From Bacteroidia bacterium (GTDB lineage: Bacteria > Bacteroidota > Bacteroidia > Flavobacteriales > Flavobacteriaceae), in assembly GCA_018679315.1 (NCBI GenBank), contig JAHHLF010000284.1, positions 1 to 11,358 of the forward strand: a DNA stretch of 11,358 bases. Direction: 5' to 3'. A program made the position numbers and the translations under genes. Of the stretch, positions 1 through 6,715 are shown piece after piece. The notes beneath the pieces are model-generated. The model searched no databases and was not told the origin of the DNA. It saw nothing but the letters and a program-made list of their open reading frames with translations. Within the stretch, counting starts at the first letter, position 1, and each line of letters begins with the position of its first letter.

Positions 1-793
1 TGTACTCATCATTCACTCTTCCCGGAACAGCAAAAACTTCCCTGTTGTAATGGAATGCCAGGTCTGCAGTTACAAGACTTCCTCCCCGTTTTGCAGATTC
101 AACAACAACCGTTGCCTCGCTTAATCCTGCAATAATCCTGTTCCTACGCAAAAAATTCTCTCGATCCGGTTTACTGGAACTCCAGAATTCGGTTATAAAT
201 CCGCCATTTCTTTCGATCTCCTTTACATACTTCTCGTGAATCTTAGGATATATCTGGTTTAACCCATGAGCCAGACACCCAATAGTTTGAAGTCCCTTTT
301 TTACGGCTTCCTTTTGAACGCAAATATCCACCCCATAAGCCTTTCCGCTTACTATAACCGGATTTAATGGGGCAAGCCCTCCTACAAGTTCCTTACAGAA
401 AGAAGCCCCGTAAGATGTCATATTCCTGGTCCCCACTACACTTATTAACAATCGGTCTTGAATGTCAATAGCGCCCCGATGAAAAAGTATCAAAGGAGCG
501 TCCGGACAATGAAGAAGTCTGGTTGGAAATGCTTCGTCCTGATAGTAGGTATATGCTATGTTGTTTCGTTGAATATATTCCCATTCTTCTATAGCCTCTT
601 TCAAATAAACCTCATCATTAAGCCCTTCCAAAGACCAGTTGCCAATTCCATCTATCTTGAGCAGATGTTTCCTTTTGTCGGAAAAAACAGTGGATGGACT
701 ACCACAAAAAGCGATCAGCTTTTTAGCTGTTATATCTCCTATTCTTGGAATTCGTTGTAAACGCAAGACCGCAATTATGTCTTTATCAACCAT
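1..793 (-). CDS. dprA: DNA-processing protein DprA (Smf family), N-terminal 264 codons, cut by window edge
   Basis: I translated the minus strand from ATG at 793-791; the frame stays open to base 1, giving 264 residues starting MVDKDIIAVLRLQ. The family binds single-stranded DNA and loads RecA during natural transformation. Residues about 5-60 form a helix-hairpin-helix-type domain (RIPRIGDITAKKL, KIDGIG). The Rossmann-like DprA domain follows from about residue 80: SVVGTRNMTSYG (118-129), VSGKAYGVD (148-156), AHGLNQIYP (175-183), FLRRNRIIAGLS (214-225), VVVESAKRGGSLVTA (229-243) and VFAVPGR (253-259). The remainder, roughly 100 residues by family length and probably a C-terminal winged helix, lies beyond the left edge. 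One oddity is that the usual SGLA motif reads SGKA, with Lys151 where Leu is normal. No Shine-Dalgarno sequence is visible; the bases before the ATG are AT-rich, as is usual in Bacteroidota. The gene is divergent from the SPOR gene. The family call is very secure. Confidence 0.95.
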   Translation of the reverse strand, partial: MVDKDIIAVLRLQRIPRIGDITAKKLIAFCGSPSTVFSDKRKHLLKIDGIGNWSLEGLNDEVYLKEAIEEWEYIQRNNIAYTYYQDEAFPTRLLHCPDAPLILFHRGAIDIQDRLLISVVGTRNMTSYGASFCKELVGGLAPLNPVIVSGKAYGVDICVQKEAVKKGLQTIGCLAHGLNQIYPKIHEKYVKEIERNGGFITEFWSSSKPDRENFLRRNRIIAGLSEATVVVESAKRGGSLVTADLAFHYNREVFAVPGRVNDEY

Positions 794-823
794 TTAATTC
801 AGTGCAATATTTCAATATCTTTA
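793..823 (+). promoter_or_regulatory. Candidate Bacteroidota-type promoter for the SPOR/HU gene
   Basis: TATCTTTA at 816-823 resembles the Bacteroidota -7 element TAnnTTTG, with only the last base differing. TTTA at 793-796 sits 19 bases upstream, where TTTG would be expected. Transcription would start near 830, leaving a leader of about 65-70 bases before the ATG at 899. The same TATCTTTA string forms the -7 box of the lipoprotein promoter at 8745-8752. Both boxes are imperfect, so this is tentative. I saw no convincing box for dprA on the opposite strand. Confidence 0.3.
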
Positions 824-898
824 ATCGTTCACTAGATGTTGATAAAAAGTCAGGGGTCTTGTTTTGAAGGCCTTCTATTTTTTTCCATCTTTGTTATG

Positions 899-1861
899 AT
901 GCAAATTGAGGGATATATTGATGAATTACTTTACCGCTACAACTGTGTTGTAGTCCCTGATTTTGGTGCATTTCTAACACAGCGCAAACCTGCACGTATA
1001 AACCGCATTTCCCATACACTTTACCCACCAAGTAAAACAGTTTCCTTTAATGAACAGTTAATTTCGAATGACGGATTGTTAATTTCTTATGTCGCCCAGG
1101 CAGAGAAACTGAGCTATGAGGAGATGTTAGGGCGGATGAAGGACATCACGTCAGAATGGAAATCGAAATTAAAAGGAGGAGAACGACTCAGCATTGGTTC
1201 TGCGGGAAAGCTATGGGCTAACACCAACGGAAAAATCCAATTTCAACCCAACGAAAAAGTGAATTTCCTCACCTCTTCATTTGGACTGTCATCAATAGTA
1301 CATACTCCGGCAACCCGTGAAGTACTAAAGGAAGAAGTAGTAGCCTTAGAAGAAAAAGTTCCGTTCATAATTACTCAGGAAAAGCGTGAAACGTTCAATT
1401 TCAGGCCTTATTTGAAATATGCAGCCGTCATCCTGCTTGCCTTCTCCACAGGAGTGACAGGCTTTAGAGCCTTTGAAAATACGTTGTCGAACAGCACTCT
1501 GGTACATGATAATGCCCAGGAACAAGTAAACAAACATATACAGGAGGCGACATTCTTTGACACCAAGCCAGTAGAATTAGCTCCAGTCAAGCTTACTGTG
1601 TCTGTTACAGACAAAGAAGCTGACATGTCCTCAGCGGCTCATCATGTTATTGCAGGTGCTTTTCGCGTTCAAGCAAATGCGGATAAAAAAATACGCCAGT
1701 TAAAAAGAAAAGGATATGATGCCTATTATGTCGGCACCAATCCATATGGCTTGCATCAAGTAGCATTTAGTGGTTTTGACAATGTGGATGAAGCCCTGGA
1801 ATTCTTAACTCGGGTGAAGCGTACAGAATCCAGAGATGCCTGGTTACTCTCCAAGCGATAA
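899..1861 (+). CDS. HU-like (CCDC81-type) N-terminal domain, membrane segment and SPOR domain protein
   Basis: This is a 320-residue protein if read from ATG 899. Residues 1-60 (MQIEGYIDELLYRYNCVVVPDFGAF, read in two parts) match the start of the bacterial HU-CCDC81 domain family. A second related domain covers about 60-130 (IGSAGKLW, then FQPNEKVNFL). One hydrophobic segment follows, around 172-190 (AAVILLAFSTGVTGF). After a linker, residues about 247-320 form a SPOR domain (HHVIAGAFRVQANADKK, GYDAYYVGTNPYGLHQVAF), which binds denuded septal peptidoglycan. The predicted topology is HU-like part in the cytoplasm and SPOR domain in the periplasm. The open frame extends upstream to ATG 836, but those 21 residues are hydrophobic and precede the usual family start, so I chose 899 (ATG 896 is equally possible). 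The protein may link DNA or cytoplasmic structures to the division-site wall; that is inference. Confidence 0.85.
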   Translation: MQIEGYIDELLYRYNCVVVPDFGAFLTQRKPARINRISHTLYPPSKTVSFNEQLISNDGLLISYVAQAEKLSYEEMLGRMKDITSEWKSKLKGGERLSIGSAGKLWANTNGKIQFQPNEKVNFLTSSFGLSSIVHTPATREVLKEEVVALEEKVPFIITQEKRETFNFRPYLKYAAVILLAFSTGVTGFRAFENTLSNSTLVHDNAQEQVNKHIQEATFFDTKPVELAPVKLTVSVTDKEADMSSAAHHVIAGAFRVQANADKKIRQLKRKGYDAYYVGTNPYGLHQVAFSGFDNVDEALEFLTRVKRTESRDAWLLSKR

Positions 1862-1909
1862 CCTTCAATAATATATATATCATTTTAGCCCCGTCATGGG
1901 AGATTGCGT

Positions 1910-2428
1910 ATGAAAGCGAAAACACCCGATGATTCAAGGACAATTATGACCGATACGGTCCTCCCGAGTGAAACCAATCCATTAAATAATCTTTTTGGAG
2001 GAGAGCTTTTGGCCCGAATGGACCGCGCAGCGAGTATTGCTGCCCGGCGTCATAGCAGGAGGATCACTGTCACTGCTTCTGTCAATCATGTAGCCTTTAA
2101 TCGCGCCATTCCATTGGGAAGCGTTGTCACTGTTGAAGCTGCCATATCACGTACATTCAATACCTCCATGGAGGTATTTATCGATGTTTGGATCGAGGAT
2201 AGATTTACCGGCGAGCGTTCAAAGGCCAATGAAGCTATCTACACATTTGTTGCTGTCGATGATACGGGAAAGCCAACGGCAATACCTCCTATTACCCCAA
2301 TTACGGATTTGGAAAAAGAAAGATTTGAAGGCGCCTTAAGACGTAAACAACTCAGTTTAGTCTTGGCAGGCAAAATGAAGCCCAAAGATGCTACTGAACT
2401 AAAAGCGCTCTTCCTGGGCGATTCATAG
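1910..2428 (+). CDS. Acyl-CoA thioesterase, hotdog fold (YciA/BFIT-like)
   Basis: This is a 172-residue single hotdog-domain protein that would hydrolyse acyl-CoA to free fatty acid and CoA in the cytoplasm. The signature NPLNNLFGGELLARMD (23-38) carries the conserved Asn and GG, and Asp38 is at the position of the catalytic Asp of YciA-type enzymes. It is followed by VTASVNHVAFNRAIPLG (54-70) and the strand VEAAISRTFNTSMEVFIDVW (75-94). The tail (132-172) is charged and helical. ATG 1910 is preferred; a TTG two codons upstream (1904) is a less likely start. It lies 48 bases after the SPOR gene on the same strand, so the two may be co-transcribed, although the gap includes an AT-rich run (1867-1884). 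It converges on the aldo/keto reductase with 7 bases between stop codons. The acyl chain preferred cannot be told from sequence. Confidence 0.9.
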   Translation: MKAKTPDDSRTIMTDTVLPSETNPLNNLFGGELLARMDRAASIAARRHSRRITVTASVNHVAFNRAIPLGSVVTVEAAISRTFNTSMEVFIDVWIEDRFTGERSKANEAIYTFVAVDDTGKPTAIPPITPITDLEKERFEGALRRKQLSLVLAGKMKPKDATELKALFLGDS

Positions 2429-2435
2429 GAAGTTC

Positions 2436-3272
2436 TTAAAAATCGAAATTATCCGGATCAGGACCGAAGCGCTTTCCCCGATCTAAAGCATCCAATGCCT
2501 TCATATCTTCTTCACTTATAGCAAAATCAAAGATATCTGCATTTGCAATAATGCGGTCTTTTTTAGACGACTTAGGGATTGTGATCACTCCTTTTTGAAG
2601 ATCATACCTCAGGACGATCTGCGGAATAGATTTCTGATATTTTGTTGCCAGTTCCCTCATCATAGGCACATCGAATATATGTCCTTGCATGAGTGGCGAC
2701 CAGGCTTCATATTGGATCTTGTTCGTACGACAATAGTCTATGAGGTCTTGCTGTACCAGGTACGGATGAAATTCCATTTGATTGACCATAGGAACTATTT
2801 CTGCTGATCCTAACAGATCTTCAAGATGATGTTTCATAAAATTACTTACCCCTATGGAACGCACTCTCTTTTCAGCGTATAAGCGCTCAAGGGCCTTCCA
2901 GGTATCTTTGTATACACCTGCTTTAGGCCAGTGTATCAGATACAGGTCCAGGTACTCTAATCCCAATCGGTCCATGGAGGCATCAAAAGCACGTAATGTG
3001 CTGTCATAGCCCTGTTCCGTATTCCAGACCTTGCTTACGACAAACAAAGATTCACGTGATGCAGAACAAGTTCGTACACCTTCACCTACACCCCTTTCAT
3101 TGTTGTAAATTGCTGCCGTATCTATATGCCTATATCCCGCGTCGACAGCCCATCGAATGGCATTTACTACTTCTTGCCCGTCCTGGGATAAATAAACACC
3201 GAGACCGAAGTATGGCATTTTTACTCCATTATGAAGTGTAAAGCACCCTTGAACATCTGTAATTTCTTCCAT
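2436..3272 (-). CDS. Aldo/keto reductase, AKR5-like (2,5-diketo-D-gluconate reductase / YvgN type)
   Basis: This 278-residue NADPH-dependent (beta/alpha)8-barrel oxidoreductase would reduce aldehydes or ketones in the cytoplasm. The full catalytic tetrad is visible: Asp51 and Tyr56 in HIDTAAIYNNE, Lys81 in VVSKVW and His114 in LIHWP. The family signature GVSNF is at 141-145, and substrate-pocket or cofactor-binding segments include VNQMEFHPY (163-171) and WSPL (191-194). The phosphate-clamp motif ITIPKSSKKDRI (230-241) suggests NADPH. The C-terminus GPDPDNFDF is typical of this subgroup. Start ATG 3272 lies 12 bases after the EnvC-like gene stop, so the gene is probably the last cistron of the envelope operon. 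Substrate is not predictable; methylglyoxal/glyoxal detoxification is common for close relatives. It has no visible functional link with its upstream neighbours. Confidence 0.93.
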   Translation of the reverse strand: MEEITDVQGCFTLHNGVKMPYFGLGVYLSQDGQEVVNAIRWAVDAGYRHIDTAAIYNNERGVGEGVRTCSASRESLFVVSKVWNTEQGYDSTLRAFDASMDRLGLEYLDLYLIHWPKAGVYKDTWKALERLYAEKRVRSIGVSNFMKHHLEDLLGSAEIVPMVNQMEFHPYLVQQDLIDYCRTNKIQYEAWSPLMQGHIFDVPMMRELATKYQKSIPQIVLRYDLQKGVITIPKSSKKDRIIANADIFDFAISEEDMKALDALDRGKRFGPDPDNFDF

Positions 3273-3284
3273 ATTGATGTTTTC

Positions 3285-4511
3285 TTATAATCTATAGATC
3301 CATTCCTCCGGATTGAGTCGGGTCGCATCTCTATACAGATAAAATTTCAATTGTGTTAGCCCGTTGAACCTGTTGGTATAGATGGTTCCAAGTTCTTCTT
3401 TAGCTCCTACCTTATCCCCCTTTTTCACATAGAGTTCCTGCAGATTGTAATAGGTACTGATAAAATTTCCGTGTTTCACCTGAACCCCTTTGTTACCTCC
3501 GGGTACTGCAAGAATGGCAATGACCTCTCCTTCAAAAACGGCCCTGGCTTTTGCCCCCTGATCAGTGGCTATAATAACACCATTGCTTTGGTGTTTAATG
3601 CCCGGATATACGGCATCTTTATACACACCGTAACCCTGCCGCTTCACCCCTTTTTCCACGGGCCAAATTAATTTTCCCTTATTGGATGAAAAATTGGTAG
3701 AAATAATGGATGCCTCAGGGGTAAGGGTAAATCTGGCAGAACTTCCGCTGCTCCCACTATTACTATTAGAGGCTGCTATGGCACTTTTAATCAAACGATC
3801 TATCTCTTCATCGATGCGCCGCGCTTCACGTTTTTTCTTTTTCACCGCATCCGCATATTTACTCTCATTTTGCCGGATACTCTTTAGCAATTCTTTCTGG
3901 GCTTTTACTTCTCTGAGCATCCTGTTCCTTGCGCGTTGGTTTTCCGCGATCAATTTTTGTTTGTCTTTGCGCTGAGTTGTTAATTCTAAATTCAGGTTTG
4001 TCAGTTCCTCTGTCTTCTCCTGGATCTCAAATCCTTGCTGTTTTCTATGCGAGGTATATTGCTTCATATACTGCAAACGCTTATATATCTGAAAGAAGTT
4101 TTGGGAAGATAGCAGAAACATGATATGGCTGTTTTGCGATCTGTTCTGATACGATTTTTGGATCATATTGGCATAGTCCTCCTTCAATGCGTCCAGATCT
4201 TCTCTAAGCTTACTAATACTTCTAATATTAGTAGATATCTGCCGATTTAACAGATTGGCTTGCTGGTTGGTTACCCGTATCAATTGTTGGCGTACATTCA
4301 TCTTTCTATCCAGGACTTCTATCTGCTCCAACACATCACCACGCTGTTTCTTTTCAGCGTATAATAATCTGTTTATATCTGATATCTCTTTTTGAAGGCG
4401 TGTTCGTTTTGCTTCCAACGCCCTTTGTTCATTGGTCTGCGACCACAGGTTACCTGACATAAGCACGGCTAGTGTCAAAATCAATATCCTTTGGATCCAG
4501 ATGCTATTCAT
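3285..4511 (-). CDS. EnvC-like murein hydrolase activator: coiled coil plus degenerate LytM (peptidase M23) domain
   Basis: This 408-residue exported protein has a signal peptide at about 1-25 (ILILTLAVLMSG, then LWSQ). A long coiled coil spans about 26-245, rich in Lys, Glu, Gln and Arg, with a central break near 125-150 (HIMFLLSSQNFFQIYKRLQYM) as in EnvC. A Ser/Asn-rich linker follows (246-260), then a LytM domain at about 278-408 (GKLIWPVEKGV; VKHGNFISTYYNL; GDKVGAKEELG). The zinc and catalytic positions are lost: the H-x-x-x-D pair aligns to Ser309 and Ile313, the TxYxHL His is Asn356, and the HxH motif reads Gln387-Leu-Lys389. It should therefore bind and activate a cell-wall amidase rather than cut peptidoglycan, as EnvC does at the division septum. 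It lies 5 bases after the DUF4292 gene. No ftsE, ftsX or amidase gene is present here. The family is sure; the partner is unknown. Confidence 0.92.
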   Translation of the reverse strand: MNSIWIQRILILTLAVLMSGNLWSQTNEQRALEAKRTRLQKEISDINRLLYAEKKQRGDVLEQIEVLDRKMNVRQQLIRVTNQQANLLNRQISTNIRSISKLREDLDALKEDYANMIQKSYQNRSQNSHIMFLLSSQNFFQIYKRLQYMKQYTSHRKQQGFEIQEKTEELTNLNLELTTQRKDKQKLIAENQRARNRMLREVKAQKELLKSIRQNESKYADAVKKKKREARRIDEEIDRLIKSAIAASNSNSGSSGSSARFTLTPEASIISTNFSSNKGKLIWPVEKGVKRQGYGVYKDAVYPGIKHQSNGVIIATDQGAKARAVFEGEVIAILAVPGGNKGVQVKHGNFISTYYNLQELYVKKGDKVGAKEELGTIYTNRFNGLTQLKFYLYRDATRLNPEEWIYRL

Positions 4512-4516
4512 TCTTC

Positions 4517-5302
4517 CTACTCTAAAACGATCTCTTCGTATCCCTTAGGGATCTTATATGGAAAATTCAACGGTCTGTCAAATTCTAAATTGCGATATTC
4601 AAGATCTATCTGTGTGCGTTCATTTAAGTCTATAGCCGTGATGCCAATTTCTGTGGGCATGATCGTATTGTTATGCGACTTATAGTTTAAGTAGCGTATT
4701 TCCAACAATCTTTTTTTCCAGGGTTGCGAAACCCGCTGAGATGCCAATTTAAAATAAGTGGGTTCTATATTGAAAAGGGTCTTAAACAGATCTTGTGCCT
4801 CTTCTGGTTTTAACTGATAATAACTGTCATTTAACTGAGCCTCATATGATTCCTGTCTTAAATCAAACAAAGCCTGGCCGAATAGAATATTCTGAACTTT
4901 GTTAAAATCGAGATCGGTTCCTACGATCCTGCTCAGATAGACAAAATCTCCATCAAAATACTGCTGATCCAATTTGTTGTAGAACGACACGCGATCAGGT
5001 GTGATATAGGCTTTAACGACTCCCAAAGGGGCGCTTATCCAAATAGCCTTATCACGCTGCATTCTCAAGCTTACGCCAAGGTTTGAAGTAGACCGGCCAT
5101 CATTATAAGCGATCCTGACCCTTCCTCTTAAGGTCTTGAATTGAAGCTCATTCTTGTAATGGTTCTTGATGATGCTGCGAACAGAAATGCTCTCATCTGG
5201 ACCTGCAACAATTACAGGCTTGGCCGACTTGCATCCAAAAAGGAAGATCAGCGCTATGGCTGTCAGGGCAAATGTAAAAATCCGGTTACGCGTCTTCATC
5301 AT
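4517..5302 (-). CDS. DUF4292 lipoprotein (LolB-like outer-membrane lipoprotein)
   Basis: This 261-residue lipoprotein has an N-terminal stretch MMKTRNRIFTFALTAIALIF ending in lipobox LFGC with Cys24, so it should be lipid-anchored. The mature part has a beta-rich pattern: KTLRGRVRIAYNDG (56-69), LGVSLRMQRDKAIWISAPLG (75-94), then VKAYITPDRVSFYNKLDQQYF (about 95-116) and a C-terminal strand QIDLEYRNLEF. This matches the Bacteroidota family DUF4292, whose arrangement recalls LolB/LppX-type lipid-binding half-barrels; that likeness is inference. Two ATGs lie in tandem (5302 and 5299). The start is only 3 bases from the stop of the TPR gene, and the stop is 5 bases from the EnvC-like gene, which suggests translational coupling and a common process. 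Function is not established; lipoprotein or lipid handling at the outer membrane is a reasonable guess. Confidence 0.85.
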   Translation of the reverse strand: MMKTRNRIFTFALTAIALIFLFGCKSAKPVIVAGPDESISVRSIIKNHYKNELQFKTLRGRVRIAYNDGRSTSNLGVSLRMQRDKAIWISAPLGVVKAYITPDRVSFYNKLDQQYFDGDFVYLSRIVGTDLDFNKVQNILFGQALFDLRQESYEAQLNDSYYQLKPEEAQDLFKTLFNIEPTYFKLASQRVSQPWKKRLLEIRYLNYKSHNNTIMPTEIGITAIDLNERTQIDLEYRNLEFDRPLNFPYKIPKGYEEIVLE

Positions 5303-5305
5303 CTA

Positions 5306-6232
5306 TTACAATCCCGATTTTACTTTACTAAGATACATATTTGCCTTAGAAGCATTGCCCATGGACTGGTAGGCAGCGGCGAGTGATTTATAGAATTTAT
5401 TAGCCAGACCGGGATCATCAAATAAATAGTCCAGCCCTGTTTCCAGCGATCGAACAGCCGTTTTATGATTGCCCATTTTATGGAGCGCCCAGCCATGGCT
5501 GTAGTAAAAATAGGGTTGATTCGGATAGGCTTCCAAAGCAGATTCGGATGTTTCCAATACCTTTTGGGCATCACCTGCAATTAGGAAGGTCTCTATTTGG
5601 GATCGAATAGCTGCAAGTGGATCGTCCGAAGGTTCTGCAACTATTTCTTTGCTATCCCGGGATTTGTTTCCCTTTTTCTCCGCAGCTGCTATGGAATCAT
5701 CTATTTTTTGCTTTAGTCGCAGGTGCTTATCGGATTGAGACCAGTATTTGGTCAATTCCAGAGCCTCTTTGTAACGCTTGTTCTTAAAAAGACTTTTACT
5801 CAGATTATATGCCAGGTCTTCATTACTCATAGGAATAGACCCAATCACTTGATCTATGGCCATATTCCTCCTAATCAAGATGGCGACCAGGGTATTTGCA
5901 TACCAATAATTTTCCGGTTCGGCGATTACAGCTTCCAAAGAAAACTCAAGTGCATCATTTAACTTCTTATCTGCGAGGTAACACTGTGCCAACTCATGAT
6001 TCAGGACCACATAGTCCGGTTCCAAACCCTTGCATTCCAAAAGTAGGTTTATGGCCCGATCATAATTTTCAATGCCTTTTTCCTTTAAGGCCTCAAAGAA
6101 TTTTTCCTGAAAGGCATCTGAATATTCTTCAAGAAACACCTCAGCACTCTCTTCTTCAATTTGTGCATAGCCTGAAAAAACAGATAGAACCAGTATGGTC
6201 ATCCAACCCATAAATATGCCTGAAAATCGCAT
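5306..6232 (-). CDS. Exported tetratricopeptide-repeat protein
   Basis: This 308-residue protein has a signal peptide at 1-23 (FMGWMTILVLSVFSGYAQ; probable cleavage after SGYA). It has TPR units in two groups: about 50-120 (YDRAINLLLECKGLEPDY; LNDALEFSLEAVIAEPENYW) with a partial one near 138-165 (YNLSKSLFKNKRYKEALEL), and about 210-305 (QKVLETSESALEAYPNQPYF; HKTAVRSLETGLDYL; YKSLAAAYQSMGNASKANMY). A charged linker (170-205, rich in Lys, Asp and Ser) separates the groups. It is probably a periplasmic scaffold for protein-protein contacts. It precedes the DUF4292 gene by 3 bases, so the two are likely made together. The upstream 48-base gap contains a TACCTTTG box and a perfect inverted repeat, suggesting an internal promoter. 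Partner and exact role are unknown. Confidence 0.88.
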   Translation of the reverse strand: MRFSGIFMGWMTILVLSVFSGYAQIEEESAEVFLEEYSDAFQEKFFEALKEKGIENYDRAINLLLECKGLEPDYVVLNHELAQCYLADKKLNDALEFSLEAVIAEPENYWYANTLVAILIRRNMAIDQVIGSIPMSNEDLAYNLSKSLFKNKRYKEALELTKYWSQSDKHLRLKQKIDDSIAAAEKKGNKSRDSKEIVAEPSDDPLAAIRSQIETFLIAGDAQKVLETSESALEAYPNQPYFYYSHGWALHKMGNHKTAVRSLETGLDYLFDDPGLANKFYKSLAAAYQSMGNASKANMYLSKVKSGL

Positions 6233-6251
6233 TTATTTTCGTTAAGTTCTA

Positions 6252-6277
6252 TGCGCAAAGGTAGTTACATTTGCGCA
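6252..6277. promoter_or_regulatory. Perfect 8-base inverted repeat between dut and the TPR gene, overlapping a -7 box
   Basis: TGCGCAAA (6252-6259) and TTTGCGCA (6270-6277) are exact inverted copies separated by 10 bases. On the minus strand the sequence TACCTTTG (6263-6256) is an exact match to the Bacteroidota -7 consensus TAnnTTTG and lies inside the dyad. A start of transcription near 6250 would give an 18-base leader before the TPR ATG at 6232. I see no TTTG at the expected -33 distance. The dyad could be an operator, or a hairpin in the read-through transcript just after the dut stop. It has no T-run, so it is not a typical terminator. Confidence 0.45.
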
Positions 6278-6280
6278 ATG

Positions 6281-6715
6281 TTATTGTGCACCTGTACTCC
6301 CAAAGCCTCCTTTTCCTCTTGAGGTGGACGAAAGGGATTCCACTTCGTTCCACTCCAGTCGTTCATGTTTAGCGATCACCAATTGCGCAATTCTATCGCC
6401 TTGTTCAATGGTAAAGGCTTCCTGAGATAGGTTTACAAGAATCACACCAATCTCTCCCCGGTAATCAGCATCAATTGTGCCTGGAGTGTTCAAAACTGTG
6501 ATCCCTTTTTTTAAAGCCAGTCCACTTCTGGGCCTGACCTGGGCCTCTAACCCAATGGGCAATTCTATAAACAGCCCAGTTTTTATTAGCGTCCTGTCCA
6601 AAGGGTTGAGGGTAACAGGGGATTCTACATTAGCGCGCAGATCCATTCCGGCGGATGCTTCAGTTGCATAATCTGGCAATTCGTTGGATGAAGTATTAAT
6701 GATGTTAACTTTCAT
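6281..6715 (-). CDS. dut: Deoxyuridine 5'-triphosphate nucleotidohydrolase (dUTPase)
   Basis: This 144-residue trimeric dUTPase hydrolyses dUTP to dUMP and pyrophosphate, keeping uracil out of DNA and supplying the precursor of dTMP. All five family motifs are present in order: I SAGMDLRA (21-28), II RPRSGLA (61-67), III NTPGTIDADYRGEIGV (76-91) with catalytic Asp82 and stacking Tyr85, IV GDRIAQLVI (106-114) and V RGKGGFGSTG (133-142) with the uridine-capping Phe138. Length is normal for the family. Its ATG (6715-6713) overlaps the last 11 bases of the flippase gene in another frame, so it is likely to be translated by re-initiating or coupled ribosomes. It has no functional link to envelope synthesis, but it sits within the envelope gene block. 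The assignment is secure. Confidence 0.98.
   Translation of the reverse strand: MKVNIINTSSNELPDYATEASAGMDLRANVESPVTLNPLDRTLIKTGLFIELPIGLEAQVRPRSGLALKKGITVLNTPGTIDADYRGEIGVILVNLSQEAFTIEQGDRIAQLVIAKHERLEWNEVESLSSTSRGKGGFGSTGAQ

Noticed and set aside
458..760. 100-codon plus-strand open frame with a hydrophobic stretch near its start
   Set aside because: It lies antisense within dprA, whose frame is intact and carries all the family motifs; the plus-strand product resembles nothing and is a shadow.
863..893. TTTG-N19-CATCTTTG resembling a second promoter for the SPOR gene
   Set aside because: Transcription would begin at or within the ATG codons at 896-901, and the -7 box lacks the TA; the boxes at 793-823 are better placed.
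1862..1909. Alternating AT run (ATATATATAT) before the thioesterase gene as a promoter or repeat element
   Set aside because: It is a short simple-sequence tract without TTTG or TAnnTTTG boxes at correct spacing; nothing specific can be supported.
2410..2432. CTTCCT-N11-AGGAAG inverted repeat at the end of the thioesterase gene, considered as a terminator
   Set aside because: The stem is only 6 base pairs, has a long loop, lies mostly in coding sequence and is not followed by a T-run on either strand.
5896..6213. 105-codon plus-strand open frame opposite the TPR gene
   Set aside because: It is fully antisense to a gene with a signal peptide and clear TPR units; proline/histidine-rich content is typical of a shadow frame.
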